Assembly (NCBI RefSeq): GCF_030216305.1
Contig: NZ_JASOKT010000002.1
Coordinates: forward strand, 62,001 to 126,000
Reading direction: 5' to 3'
Source: Actinotignum timonense
GTDB lineage: Bacteria > Actinomycetota > Actinomycetes > Actinomycetales > Actinomycetaceae
DNA: 64,000 nt
Shown here piece by piece: positions 1 through 9,904 of the stretch. The notes below the pieces were generated by a model. That model worked only from the letters and a program-made list of their open reading frames with translations, was not told where the DNA came from and did not search any database. Within the stretch, counting starts at the first letter, position 1. Each line of letters starts with the position of its first letter. Both the position numbers and the translations under genes were made by a program.

Positions 1-60
1 TGCATATGATCCCACCCACCGTTTTCCTACCTGGGGTACTTTATTGATTACATAGAGTCC

Positions 61-3000
61 TTATTTCTGCGTCATCTTCGATAGCGAGTCGCCAACAGCC
101 TTGATCTGCTTCTCGGCGTGTGACTCCGGTTTATTAATCGCAGGATCCCCATCTAGGAATCTATCTTGGACGTATCCACCGAAGTTCTTGATCTCCTTCG
201 AGGTCATTTCTACCGCGAACTGTCCGCCACGGTTGAGTGCCCGTTGGCCGAGATCCTTCAGTTTGGGGTTCTGTGGAAGCTTGTCAATGCCAATCTTGTC
301 CAGGCCCTTGGTTTTGACTAGGCCGCTTCCCGTGGCTCCGAGGCTCGATTTTGCGATATTTCCCGCAAGTTTTCCGACATCGTAATTGGGTTTGAACTGT
401 CCGGTCTCGGCAAAGGTTTCAAACGTTCCGTTCATGAACCAGGATGCAGTTTCTTTTGCGCCGTCGGATGCGAAGCTCTTCATCCCATTTTCGGCCACGT
501 TAGTAACAAATTCTCGTCCGCCCGCAGAGAGCTTCGGGATAGCATTCTTAGCGAGAGATGTTTTGCCGAGGAATCGTTGTCCTAGCTTGTTCATTCCTGA
601 AATTACGCCATTGACTTTATCTGGAGCGGCTGCACCGAAACGCCCGGCGAAGTTCTTGACGATACCAAGGTCTCCGACCCATTTTCCTAAACCTCCGGTT
701 GCTCCCCCGACCACAGTACTGAGGGCGAATTCCGATAAACTAAATTGATTAGCTGGCTTGAATATCGCTTGAGTGGTCATATTAGCTCCGCCAGCTACCG
801 CTCCTCCCGCTATAACTGCGGCTGCGAGCCCAGTTCCAAATACGGCGGGCGCTAGAAAAACACCGGCTGCAACGAGAGCGATTCCACCAACAATGAGCGC
901 TCCGCGCTTGATGTCTTCCCAATGGACCTTTACCCAATTGACAGTTGCGTTGAACGCTCCCTTGAGCCAGTTCCCTGCGCTTTTCAGGAAGTTGCCGACT
1001 GGTTTGAGGATATTATCGCGGGTCCAATCCCACCCAGTACGCAAAGCCTTGCCAATACCATCAAACGCAGCATCAAGCCCTCTACCCAGCCTTGTAAAGA
1101 AACCATCGGTAGCAGGGGTCAGCCCGAGTGGGTCCATGAGTGCGAGTGGGTTATTCGCACCATAGTTATACGGATTAGTCTGGTACGACGTCCCCGCCGG
1201 CGCCGGGAGGGGATCCGGGGACAAGAACGCCTGAGTGGTCGGGTCATACAGGCGCTCACCCATCCACTCCATACCACCAACACGCAAGGCCCCAGTCCCG
1301 AGCACGTCAACACCCTCAGGTAAAGACTCACTCAAACCAGCCACGACGCCGGGGCTAGCGAACGGGGCCATCGGGTCCGTGCCCCGCCCGGCCCTCCAGC
1401 TCGTATCAGACCGAGTTTCCATACCTTGCCCGCTGAGCATCACACCACCGGGAAGAGACACGAACGGGCTACCATTCATCGCCCCGACCGTGGGGATAGG
1501 GGAAGCATAATCCCACTCAAGGCGAGTCTCATCCCCGAAACTGATCGGGTTACCCAACCCGTCCAGGGTGATAGTCAGCTCGCGTTCACGGCCATCAACC
1601 ACGTCAGTAATACCCGCCAGGCTCCCACTCGCATCCCAACGCAACCGGCGCACGAGCTTCCCGTCCACGGTCTGGCTAACCCGATACCCATCCGCGTCAT
1701 AGCCGTAAACCGTCCGGCTCGTGCCTTGCGGGCCAGTGAGGTGCCGCTCAACGAGCTGGCTCGCCTGATCATAGGTGTATTCACTGACCGTATCACCGTC
1801 GGTGAAGCGGATAATACGAGCAGCCTCGTCATACTCCCACGTCTTCTTTACGCCACTGGTTGAGATAGCAGCAGTAAGCTGGCCGTCCTCACCGTACTCA
1901 TAAGCAACTTTCTCACTCCCGGTGGTTATCGAGATAACACGACCCCACGAATCATGTTCAACACGGGTAGTTTCCTCCACACCATCACGAGTATGCGTAT
2001 GGCGGCAGACGAAACCATCCCTATAGGCCCACTGATGGGTATCTTCACCGGCAACCATGTGGGTGACTCGGCCCATCGGATCGTAACCAAAGCGGACCGT
2101 ATCCAGGTCCGGATGCGTGATCGTGGCGAGATTACCAACCGCATCATAGCCATAACGGTAGGTCGCCCCGCCTGCCGGGGTATAAGAAGTCCGCTCCCCG
2201 TCTTTCCCGTACGTCCAGGTAGAACACCGCGCACCTCCTGCCACCATACTGTTGTGGGAAACCAGGCGGCCCAGGCGGTCATAAGTGAACACATACCGAT
2301 TCTCCTCACCATCGGTAAGGGTAAGGGTACGGTCCTCATAATCAAGTTCGGAACGGAAGGCTTCCCGGCCATCGATACGAGCCTGGCTAACCATGCCATC
2401 CTCATGCTCGAAACTCGTCACGGTCCCATCAGCACTCGTGCGGGAGAGCGGGTTCCCCAGCTCGTCATAGGCCACCGCCACGCTACGCCCGAGCGGGTCA
2501 GTGACCGAGAGGAGGTTATCCACACCGTCATACACGCGCTCCGTCACCCCGCCAGCCGGGTCAACCACCCGCACCAGGCGGTTACGCACATCGTATTCAT
2601 AACGCGTGATACCGCCCAGGCCGTTACGCACCGAGATAAGATTCCCCGCCGCGTCATACCGGAAATAACGGACACCCGTGAGGATATCCCGCGAATAAGT
2701 GACCCGCCCACACGCGTCATACCGGAACTCGGAGGTACCCCGCCCGGCTACCCTAGCCCGCAGCAACCTCCCACACGAGTCATACTCGAAAGTCGAACGC
2801 TCCCCGGCAGTATTCACCGTGGCAACCACACGCCCGTCAGCATCGTATTCAAAACGCGTCACGCCTTCCGGGGTAGTGAGCTCATCCAAACGCCCCGAGG
2901 GCCCATACGTGTAGTCAGTAACCTTCCCTCCCGGGCTAGTCATCCGCACCACACGCCCGGCCGCGTCATAATCCAGGGTTGTCAGAGCGCCTTCAGCGTC

Positions 3001-5760
3001 TAACATTTCCGTGACATTACCCCGGGTATCGTAGGTAACCACGGAGGCGTTCTTCGCGGTGTCATAACTAGCCACCGGACGCCCGAACTCATCAAACTGC
3101 ACAACCGCACCATGACCGTGGCTGTCAACCGAGGTAGCGGTACGCTCTTTAGAGTCCGTGACCGTCCGGGTAGTAACCCCAGCCGGGTCAATCACGGTGG
3201 AAAGATCCCCAACAGCGTCATACTCAAACTTCCACGCATGCCCTAGCGGGTCAGCAACCTCGCGCAGGCGCGAGAGAGCATCAAAAACAAAGGTGAACTC
3301 ATCCCCATCGGGCATAGTGATGGAACGCAGATTACCCAAGTCATCCACATCATTAGCCAGGTTATGGCCCAGCGGGTTAATAATCTTTTCTACCCGGCCA
3401 TCAATCTCGCTATACACCAACGTTATTTTCGCCCCGCCCGGGTCAGTGACCACAACCGGACGCCCATAAGCATCGTAATCAATCGTGGTGGTAGCCCCAT
3501 CCGGATCAACACGGCGAGCCAAGCTGCCGTCCGTGTTATAAACAAGCCGGGTAGCAAAACCAAGCGGTGTGACCATCTCAACCACACGGCCCGCGCTATC
3601 ACGATCCAGGCGATACGTATTCCCCAACGCGTCAGCAAAGGAAATAACCTCACCGGCATCGTTATAGCCAATAGTCTGGAATACTCCCGTCGGGTCCGTG
3701 GCCTTCACCAAGAGCCCGCCTTCCCACTCCATCGTGGTGATGCCGCCGGCCGCATCAATGAAACGGCTCGGGTTACGGCTCTCGCCCTCATACTCATAGC
3801 GGGCCACCAGGCCGGTAGGCCCCACCGCCTCAACCAGGCGATCCAGACCGTCATAGGTGGCGGTTAGTTCCCCACCAGCAGGGGAAACCGTGCGAACCAG
3901 GTGCCCACGCTCATCATAAAAATGCGTGGTGACTTTATTATCCCGGTCCCGGGACCGCAACAAGTTCCCGTGCCGGTCATAAGACATGGTCTGGCGGTTA
4001 CCATCACAGTCCTGGGCGGCGATAGTACGCCCCCGACTATCAGCCACCCACGTATTCGAACGCGAACCATCAGCATCACTGACCACCGTGACCCGGCCCG
4101 GTAGATAAGCAAAACGAGTATCACGACCGTGCTCGGAGGTCTGCTTGATCACGCGAGCTGCGTCGTCGTAAACATTCACGCACTCAACCACGCCAGTTGC
4201 CGCAACCACGCGGGCAACTAGACCAGCATCATCAATCTCGTAACGCCGGGTACCATGCGGGCCCTTCGCGCCCACCAAATGCTCGCCCTCGTAAAGATAT
4301 TCGAAACGAGTACCATCCCAGCCACGAGCCACAACCACCCGGCCATCCAGGTACTCCACCTCGATACGCCGGCCACGCTCACTGACCAGCGCGCTAATCA
4401 GGCCATCACGATCCCGCTCGACGCTTACCCCGAAACCTTCACGCCCACACACTTCAAGCCAGGCCCCGCCTCGGGTGAAGATCCAACGCTGGCCAGTATT
4501 ATCCGAAACTTCCCAACGCAGTGCTCCTTCGCTATCGCCAGGCGCGATAACCGCGCGGACCCAGAAGTTTTCTCCCTCAGCACGCACCACGCCCGAACCG
4601 GGCCCGAACTTCTCGCCGTCCACCGGGAAGTAGATATGCTGACCATCCCCGCGCATCCACACCAGGTAATCGCCACGCTCGACCACACACTGGTCAAGCA
4701 CACTCGTCCACCCCGTACCGAAAACACCACGCACGGGAGCATCATCACTACCCAAGCGTTGCATATGAGCCAGAATCGAGTTATACACCCGCGACAAGCC
4801 ACCCACCTGGGAACCGTCAGGGAAACTAATATCTAACTCCGGCTCCAGGAAATTACCCGTCGCACTATTAACCGGATCAGACACCAAAGCAGAATTAACA
4901 ACCTGACCAGTCAAAACCGGCCACGCCACCCCAATAGCCTTACGCCCCGCATCCACACCGGCGTTATCGAGCACCGCATCGATGTACGAATCCAGCAACG
5001 TAAGTACGGGACCGCCCTCGCCGGCTTCCTTGAATGCCTGGCGCACCACGTCAATCCACTCGGCATCGTTATCGTTATTGCGCATGTAATCGTTGATGCC
5101 CCACGCGATGCTTTCCCCACCGGAAAGATTCCCGAACTTCCAGCCGCTCACAAAGGAACTGACGGCAGTCTGCAAGGCGCGCGGATGGCTCTCAAGAGTG
5201 TCATGCGCTGAACGGGCCGCTAGCACGTATTCGTACAGATTCGCGGGGTAGCAGGAGGAACGCCCGCCTGAGCCGCCACCGCCGCTGCCCGGCATGGGGG
5301 TGTCGTGTTGGGGTAAGGAAGGCTGATCGATGGAACGCGCCGGCGGGGTACCCGGGTAACGCGCACTCGGAGGGATGAGGCGCGGTTCGTTGGCCAACCA
5401 CAGCGGTATGAGCTCCGGGTCAATGGGCCGCCGGGCGCGCCAGCGGTTGTGGTCTGCTTCCCAGGCGTTGAAGATGTCGATCATCTTCTGTTCGGCCCGC
5501 GCGGCTTCTTCCAGTTCGGTAACGCCCGATTCCAGCGCCTGCAAAGACGCGACCAGCATCTCTTTATCCGCGCGCTGGATATCCATATTCTGCGCGTACA
5601 AATCCGCGAACCGCCCGGCGAAGTCAATTTGTGCGTAGGCGATGCCGCCGTTGAGAGTGGTCTGGGCGGTGTTCAGCGCCTCAATCGCGTTGTTGATAGC
5701 GCTCTTTAAATTGCTCGCGAGACCGGCTTCGAAACCGGTATATACGTTGGGTCTTGGCAT
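61..5760 (-). CDS. RHS/YD-repeat polymorphic toxin, putative type VII secretion cargo
   Basis: 1899 residues. Residues 1-110 are a helical segment free of YD repeats, comparable to N-terminal targeting modules of type VII substrates. A Gly-rich linker lies near 158-167, a second helical region at 170-285, and a DUF6531-like start of the RHS shell near 294. YD repeats run from about 440 to 1400, and the RHS core ends with the hallmark DPLGL at 1543-1547. After the core come a hydrophobic Ala/Gly stretch (about 1620-1660) and a C-terminal tip of some 200 residues that I do not recognise as a known toxin. Such proteins normally enclose a toxic tip in the RHS shell and deliver it to competing cells. 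The ATG is 254 bases downstream of the WXG100 stop. The 3' end is visibly more AT-rich than the shell, which fits exchange of tips by recombination. The immunity gene would lie off the left edge. RHS family is certain; toxicity is inferred. Confidence 0.9.
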   Translation of the reverse strand: MPRPNVYTGFEAGLASNLKSAINNAIEALNTAQTTLNGGIAYAQIDFAGRFADLYAQNMDIQRADKEMLVASLQALESGVTELEEAARAEQKMIDIFNAWEADHNRWRARRPIDPELIPLWLANEPRLIPPSARYPGTPPARSIDQPSLPQHDTPMPGSGGGGSGGRSSCYPANLYEYVLAARSAHDTLESHPRALQTAVSSFVSGWKFGNLSGGESIAWGINDYMRNNDNDAEWIDVVRQAFKEAGEGGPVLTLLDSYIDAVLDNAGVDAGRKAIGVAWPVLTGQVVNSALVSDPVNSATGNFLEPELDISFPDGSQVGGLSRVYNSILAHMQRLGSDDAPVRGVFGTGWTSVLDQCVVERGDYLVWMRGDGQHIYFPVDGEKFGPGSGVVRAEGENFWVRAVIAPGDSEGALRWEVSDNTGQRWIFTRGGAWLEVCGREGFGVSVERDRDGLISALVSERGRRIEVEYLDGRVVVARGWDGTRFEYLYEGEHLVGAKGPHGTRRYEIDDAGLVARVVAATGVVECVNVYDDAARVIKQTSEHGRDTRFAYLPGRVTVVSDADGSRSNTWVADSRGRTIAAQDCDGNRQTMSYDRHGNLLRSRDRDNKVTTHFYDERGHLVRTVSPAGGELTATYDGLDRLVEAVGPTGLVARYEYEGESRNPSRFIDAAGGITTMEWEGGLLVKATDPTGVFQTIGYNDAGEVISFADALGNTYRLDRDSAGRVVEMVTPLGFATRLVYNTDGSLARRVDPDGATTTIDYDAYGRPVVVTDPGGAKITLVYSEIDGRVEKIINPLGHNLANDVDDLGNLRSITMPDGDEFTFVFDALSRLREVADPLGHAWKFEYDAVGDLSTVIDPAGVTTRTVTDSKERTATSVDSHGHGAVVQFDEFGRPVASYDTAKNASVVTYDTRGNVTEMLDAEGALTTLDYDAAGRVVRMTSPGGKVTDYTYGPSGRLDELTTPEGVTRFEYDADGRVVATVNTAGERSTFEYDSCGRLLRARVAGRGTSEFRYDACGRVTYSRDILTGVRYFRYDAAGNLISVRNGLGGITRYEYDVRNRLVRVVDPAGGVTERVYDGVDNLLSVTDPLGRSVAVAYDELGNPLSRTSADGTVTSFEHEDGMVSQARIDGREAFRSELDYEDRTLTLTDGEENRYVFTYDRLGRLVSHNSMVAGGARCSTWTYGKDGERTSYTPAGGATYRYGYDAVGNLATITHPDLDTVRFGYDPMGRVTHMVAGEDTHQWAYRDGFVCRHTHTRDGVEETTRVEHDSWGRVISITTGSEKVAYEYGEDGQLTAAISTSGVKKTWEYDEAARIIRFTDGDTVSEYTYDQASQLVERHLTGPQGTSRTVYGYDADGYRVSQTVDGKLVRRLRWDASGSLAGITDVVDGRERELTITLDGLGNPISFGDETRLEWDYASPIPTVGAMNGSPFVSLPGGVMLSGQGMETRSDTSWRAGRGTDPMAPFASPGVVAGLSESLPEGVDVLGTGALRVGGMEWMGERLYDPTTQAFLSPDPLPAPAGTSYQTNPYNYGANNPLALMDPLGLTPATDGFFTRLGRGLDAAFDGIGKALRTGWDWTRDNILKPVGNFLKSAGNWLKGAFNATVNWVKVHWEDIKRGALIVGGIALVAAGVFLAPAVFGTGLAAAVIAGGAVAGGANMTTQAIFKPANQFSLSEFALSTVVGGATGGLGKWVGDLGIVKNFAGRFGAAAPDKVNGVISGMNKLGQRFLGKTSLAKNAIPKLSAGGREFVTNVAENGMKSFASDGAKETASWFMNGTFETFAETGQFKPNYDVGKLAGNIAKSSLGATGSGLVKTKGLDKIGIDKLPQNPKLKDLGQRALNRGGQFAVEMTSKEIKNFGGYVQDRFLDGDPAINKPESHAEKQIKAVGDSLSKMTQK

Positions 5761-5899
5761 GGGAACTACCTATCGTTATGAGTCGACATCCGGGCTGGGC
5801 AAGCTGTGTTTCGCGCGCTCAGTGTGAGCGCCTCGCGGGGCACGTGACGGTGTGCTGTGGTGGCGAGGCGAGACAGGGCGGGCGATGAAGAAGTCATGG

Positions 5900-5979
5900 A
5901 GGAGAAATGAAATATAAGGAAACGCAAGATCCGGGCGGTTCGCCGCGTGGGTGACACGCAAATGCGGTGAACCGCCCGG
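5900..5979 (-). terminator. long hairpin between WXG100 gene and RHS gene
   Basis: An inverted repeat pairs 5931-5948 with 5962-5979 (18 positions, two mismatches or wobbles, 13-base loop). On the minus strand it lies just after the WXG100 stop codon and is followed by a T-rich stretch down to about 5900. It looks like an intrinsic terminator or partial terminator that would give far more WXG100 mRNA than RHS mRNA from one promoter. Termination is inferred from structure only. Confidence 0.6.
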
Positions 5980-6014
5980 ATTGCGCGTAAATCGGACTGG
6001 TGGTGGTGTGGTGC

Positions 6015-6296
6015 TTACTCGCCGCCGCCGGCGGTGAAGATATTGGTCGAGATCTGGTCGAGCTGGTTACGCAGATCCTCAAGTTCCTGCTTGGCCTTGT
6101 CCAGAGCCGACTTGGTCTGCGGCCACACATCACCACGGAACTGCTGAGCGAGCGGACCATCCCACACATTCGCATCCGAGAGGGTCTGCCCCTGGGTATC
6201 AAGCTGCGAAATCTGATCGGTCAGCCCACCGTTAATAATGGACTGCATCTGCTGAATGGCCTGCTTGGCTTCACTGGATGTAAGTACACGAGCCAT
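6015..6296 (-). CDS. WXG100 family (ESAT-6-like) secreted protein
   Basis: 93 residues, the usual length of WXG100 proteins, with the signature W-D-G at 45-47 (turn between two helices) and helical heptads on each side. No signal peptide is present; these proteins leave the cell as helical hairpin dimers through an EccC/EssC ATPase. The start is supported by an AGGAG ribosome-binding site eight bases upstream. The tail is Gly-rich and ends in Glu; I do not see a clear YxxxD/E export motif, although the second helix is acidic. It sits upstream of the RHS gene on the same strand and is divergent from the operon that carries the FtsK/SpoIIIE ATPase, so it is probably the structural WXG100 partner or chaperone of this secretion locus. 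Confident in the family, moderately confident in the role. Confidence 0.92.
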   Translation of the reverse strand: MARVLTSSEAKQAIQQMQSIINGGLTDQISQLDTQGQTLSDANVWDGPLAQQFRGDVWPQTKSALDKAKQELEDLRNQLDQISTNIFTAGGGE

Positions 6297-6694
6297 GATT
6301 GGTCTCCTTATTGGGTAGAGAAGAGTTCTGACAGTGCCGACAGGGCGACATTGTCATGTCTAGCCATCGACGCCTTCGACGCTACTGACCCCGGGTAAAT
6401 ACTCCGTAACGTGAAATATTACAAATTGATAACAATTACGAGGGTGGTGGAGGGCTTGCGTTAACCTTGCGGCGGGCTTGACTGCGGCGCGGTGGAATAT
6501 ACGGCGACGGTGCTTCTCCGGCCGCGCGGGACCGTGAAACGAAGGTAAATCCGCATAGTATGTGCCCCCAAGGTAAATAAAAACCAAATTCCCGGGAAAC
6601 GGCTTTCTGGCGCGGTTTAAGCCAGGGAAATTATGTCATCACGTAGTGATAGGGTGTGGCCGTCATGCGCTCACCACAGTACGAAAGGCGCCCA
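6297..6694. promoter_or_regulatory. divergent control region of the secretion locus
   Basis: About 400 bases separate the WXG100 gene and the plus-strand operon, the widest gap in the island and more AT-rich than the genes. It holds a perfect inverted repeat ATCAC-GTA-GTGAT (6638-6650) that abuts a possible plus-strand -10 element TAGGGT (6650-6655), a second inverted repeat GACAT/ATGTC near 6347-6360 upstream of the WXG100 gene, and three copies of GGTAAAT (near 6394, 6543 and 6571). These are candidate operators; no regulator is assigned. No convincing small gene was found. Confidence 0.4.
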
Positions 6695-9600
6695 ATGTTT
6701 CCTGTCCGCAACTTTGTGAAGCGATGCCGGCCAGCGCTTCTGGCTCTGGCGGTTCCCGCTCTGGCCGTGGCCGGAGTGGCGGTGGCTGTCCCGGCTCAGG
6801 CCGACCCTGGAGTTGTCACGATCCAGGTGGGCGGTGACGGAGCCATTACGGCCATGGCCGGCGGTGATGGCCACCGTATTGATCCGGCAGCCGCCGGTGG
6901 GGACCTCCCCATCCGGGTGGTGACCTCCTACACCTTTAACGGGGTCACCACTTCAGATGCCAGCAGTGTTGCCGGGGCTACCGGCCCGGTCCGCATCGAT
7001 GTCACTGTGCAAAATATCACAGGTAAATTGGAGCGGGTGAACGCGGATATTGACGGGCGCGCTGTTAGTCACGAGGTCCTGGTGGCCACCCCGATGTCGG
7101 TTGCTGCCGGTGTGGAATTGCCCGGTATCGCTCCCGAAGCTGTTCGGACTCCCCAGGCCGGCGGTGAAGGCATAGCAACCAACGGCGTCGTCGCCGTTAA
7201 TGACCGCGGTACCACCACGGTGCAGTGGGCTGGACTCACCGGAGTAGGGTCCACCACCTCGCTCCTGCATTTCACGCTGGTTGTTGAGGCACAGGATTTC
7301 GTCACGCCCGTTATTAATATTGCGACGCAGCCCGGCTTCGGTATCAACCCGGATTCGCGCAAGCAGCGTGAGGAAACACTGCTCGTTTCCCAAACGATCC
7401 GTACCCTGCAAGAATCCGCGGATATCCTCGCGGATTCCGGGACCGCCCTTGAGGATGCGCGTGCCATGCTCGCCAACGCCGGCGGATCCATTGGTTCGCG
7501 CACTATCCGGGATCTGGAAATGTCGCGCGGGCGCATCGAGAATTCGGCGCAGTCCGTCTCATCCACGCTCGAGAGCCTGGAATCGCGCCTCAACAGCCTC
7601 TTCGCCAGCACGGGCTCCACCATGTCCAGCTCGCTGGCGGAAACAACCGCCACTGTGCGCACCCTCTTGGGTAACCCGGATGCTCCCCGGCCGCGTATCG
7701 ATATCAACCCCGATACTTGCGAAATCAACTTCGGCCTGGAAGAAGATCTGCCGGCTACGCCGAGCCCGGCGGCTCCCAGCCCGGCAGCTTCCACGCCGGC
7801 GGCTCCCAGCCCGGGGGAGGGGCCGAGCGCGCCGGCATCCCCGGCTCCCTCGCCTTCTGCTTCTGCGGGTACGGGTGCCGCGCCGTCGCCGTGGCCCACC
7901 CTCCCGAATGGGGATCCCAGCCCCAGGCCAACGGCAAGCTCCATTCCCATGGCCACGCTGTCACCGGCACCCAAGCCCAGCGGCCCGGCAGCGGGCGATG
8001 ACTTGCCCACCGTCACCAACCCGGAAGAAGTGATTCCGGCCGGCGGGGTGTACGGGGTTATCAACGGCCTCTCCGCCCGTTTGGAAGCGCTGAGCGCCAC
8101 CACCACCCGCTGCCAGGAACATATTCTTTCCGATCTGGACAGCATCCTCGGGCCGCAAAATCCCTCCCCGGAAGACTGCGCGAATCCGGCCGTTGCCACC
8201 ACCTTGACCTGCACGGTTCTCAGCGCCCACCATGATTTGAATGAGCTGAGCAACCAGGTGCGTTCCGAAGGTGAAGAGCTGGTCACGCAGCTGCGTGGCG
8301 GTTCCCAGCACAAGAACCTGGATACGGTTGAGCAATTGGATGGAGCGCTGCGCAGCGTGAACACCCTCGCGAAAGACCTGCAGATCTACCAGCACGAAGG
8401 CCGCCTGCCGCAGCCGGAACCCACGCCCGGGCTTTCTCCTAGCTTCCCGCCGCGGCCGGGAACCGAGCCTTCTGGCTCGCTTGAACCGAGCGCGGGAACC
8501 GAACCTTCCGGTACGCCTGAACCGAGCGCGGCGCCTACTGCGGAGCCAAGCGCGGGGCCCAGTGCGGGTGCTCCCCACGAGATTCCGCCCGAAACGGTGG
8601 ATTCCAGCGCCCCCATGACGCCCTATATTGACGAACTCAAGAAGCGTTTCGATGCCGCACTCAAGCTCGTGGATACCCTGGATAAGGAATTCGCGCGGGT
8701 GAATGCGGAAGCCGGGAAGGCTTTTGAACGTAACCAGGCTCAGGACAAGCGCCTCACCGAAATCACGGAATCCATGTGTATTGACGCGGGCCTGACCCGT
8801 GAGGTTGGCTCGGAGGAGCTGATCGCCAATCCCAAGCTCGATAAAAAGGCAGTGCGGGAGGTTGTTCGCGATCTCACCGGCGCCGAATGCCCGCATACCG
8901 CGGGAATGATCGGTAACCGCGCGGGTAAATATCGCCAATCCGTGCGTTTCCTCGGGCAGGAAACCCGTGATCATATCACCTCGATTATGGAAGCAAGCCA
9001 ATCGGTGAGCGGGGAGAATCAGCCGGAGGCCATTGCCGGGCTCGCGCAGCTACGCGAGAGCCTCACGCAATCCCAGCAGATCCTCACGGATCTGGATGCC
9101 GAACGCGCTCGCCTCGATGATCAGCGCAAGGATCGCACCGCACAACTCGCGCAGATGGTTGACGAACTGAATAAGAACATCGCCACCACCGTTGATATTT
9201 ACGCGGATCTGGCCCCGCTGGCCCGTGACGTGGTGGGTGAATTGGATGCCTTCGCCGCGGAACTGGACGGTTTCGTTGGAAAATCGAAGACCCGCACCGA
9301 TGAAACGGGCACTACCAATCGCGACCGCCTCTACACCGGGGTTTCCACCGCGCGGGATCGCACCGAACGTTCCTCCAGCGCGATTTTCGATAGCGTCTCC
9401 AATCAGCTGACGGTATTCTCCGAGAACCTGCGCAATACCGGGTCCAGCGCGGTGCGGAGCACCACCGGTCTGATTACGGACGCGAATAACACCTTGGACG
9501 CGGAAACCAACCAGCTCATGGATGAGAACAGCGCAACCGTGAGCACAACCAGCCGCAACGCGATCACTAATTCGGATGCCGTGTCCGCGCTCATTATGCA

Positions 9601-9904
9601 GGACCTCGTCAACGTGCTCGCGGATATCGGGACCAATACCCCCGGTGGCGGCGGCCTGCTCGGAGCCATGAAAACCTCCGAAGGTCACCTTGGAATTGCC
9701 GATGCCAAGCTGAGCGATTCCACCGCGACCACCACAACCATTCAATCCGGGTACCGTTCGGCACTCGGGGCAGATGCCTTCGGGGCCGCGCGTCTACGCG
9801 CCTCCCTGGCCCGCCTCGAACAGCTGCCCACGCTCCCGGCATCCGGCAACGCGGAAATCGGAATGTACTCCTTCCACGTCATTCCTACTGAGGAGGAAAA
9901 GTGA
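6695..9904 (+). CDS. large secreted coiled-coil protein of the type VII-like locus
   Basis: 1069 residues from the chosen ATG at 6695, which has AAAGG six bases upstream and gives a classical signal peptide (basic start, hydrophobic core, cleavage near A-Q-A before Asp). An in-frame GTG at 6656 would add 13 residues and spoil the signal. The mature part has a beta-rich N-terminal domain (about 35-215), helical segments, a Pro/Ser/Ala linker (about 354-432), a short domain with Cys pairs, a second PS-rich linker (about 572-636), and a long charged helical, probably coiled-coil, C-terminal half. No membrane segment or sortase signal is visible after the signal peptide. It is the first gene of the operon and overlaps the next by four bases. 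I do not recognise a named family. By position and long helices it could be an extracellular counterpart of the EsaA stalk, but that is speculation. Confidence 0.8.
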   Translation: MFPVRNFVKRCRPALLALAVPALAVAGVAVAVPAQADPGVVTIQVGGDGAITAMAGGDGHRIDPAAAGGDLPIRVVTSYTFNGVTTSDASSVAGATGPVRIDVTVQNITGKLERVNADIDGRAVSHEVLVATPMSVAAGVELPGIAPEAVRTPQAGGEGIATNGVVAVNDRGTTTVQWAGLTGVGSTTSLLHFTLVVEAQDFVTPVINIATQPGFGINPDSRKQREETLLVSQTIRTLQESADILADSGTALEDARAMLANAGGSIGSRTIRDLEMSRGRIENSAQSVSSTLESLESRLNSLFASTGSTMSSSLAETTATVRTLLGNPDAPRPRIDINPDTCEINFGLEEDLPATPSPAAPSPAASTPAAPSPGEGPSAPASPAPSPSASAGTGAAPSPWPTLPNGDPSPRPTASSIPMATLSPAPKPSGPAAGDDLPTVTNPEEVIPAGGVYGVINGLSARLEALSATTTRCQEHILSDLDSILGPQNPSPEDCANPAVATTLTCTVLSAHHDLNELSNQVRSEGEELVTQLRGGSQHKNLDTVEQLDGALRSVNTLAKDLQIYQHEGRLPQPEPTPGLSPSFPPRPGTEPSGSLEPSAGTEPSGTPEPSAAPTAEPSAGPSAGAPHEIPPETVDSSAPMTPYIDELKKRFDAALKLVDTLDKEFARVNAEAGKAFERNQAQDKRLTEITESMCIDAGLTREVGSEELIANPKLDKKAVREVVRDLTGAECPHTAGMIGNRAGKYRQSVRFLGQETRDHITSIMEASQSVSGENQPEAIAGLAQLRESLTQSQQILTDLDAERARLDDQRKDRTAQLAQMVDELNKNIATTVDIYADLAPLARDVVGELDAFAAELDGFVGKSKTRTDETGTTNRDRLYTGVSTARDRTERSSSAIFDSVSNQLTVFSENLRNTGSSAVRSTTGLITDANNTLDAETNQLMDENSATVSTTSRNAITNSDAVSALIMQDLVNVLADIGTNTPGGGGLLGAMKTSEGHLGIADAKLSDSTATTTTIQSGYRSALGADAFGAARLRASLARLEQLPTLPASGNAEIGMYSFHVIPTEEEK

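Noticed and set aside
1954..3003. Open frames on the plus strand within the RHS gene
   Set aside because: They mirror the YD repeats and have no start signals; the RHS frame is unbroken.
440..4800. Periodic repeats that could suggest a CRISPR array
   Set aside because: They are YD-repeat codons, not identical spaced repeats, and lie within one frame.
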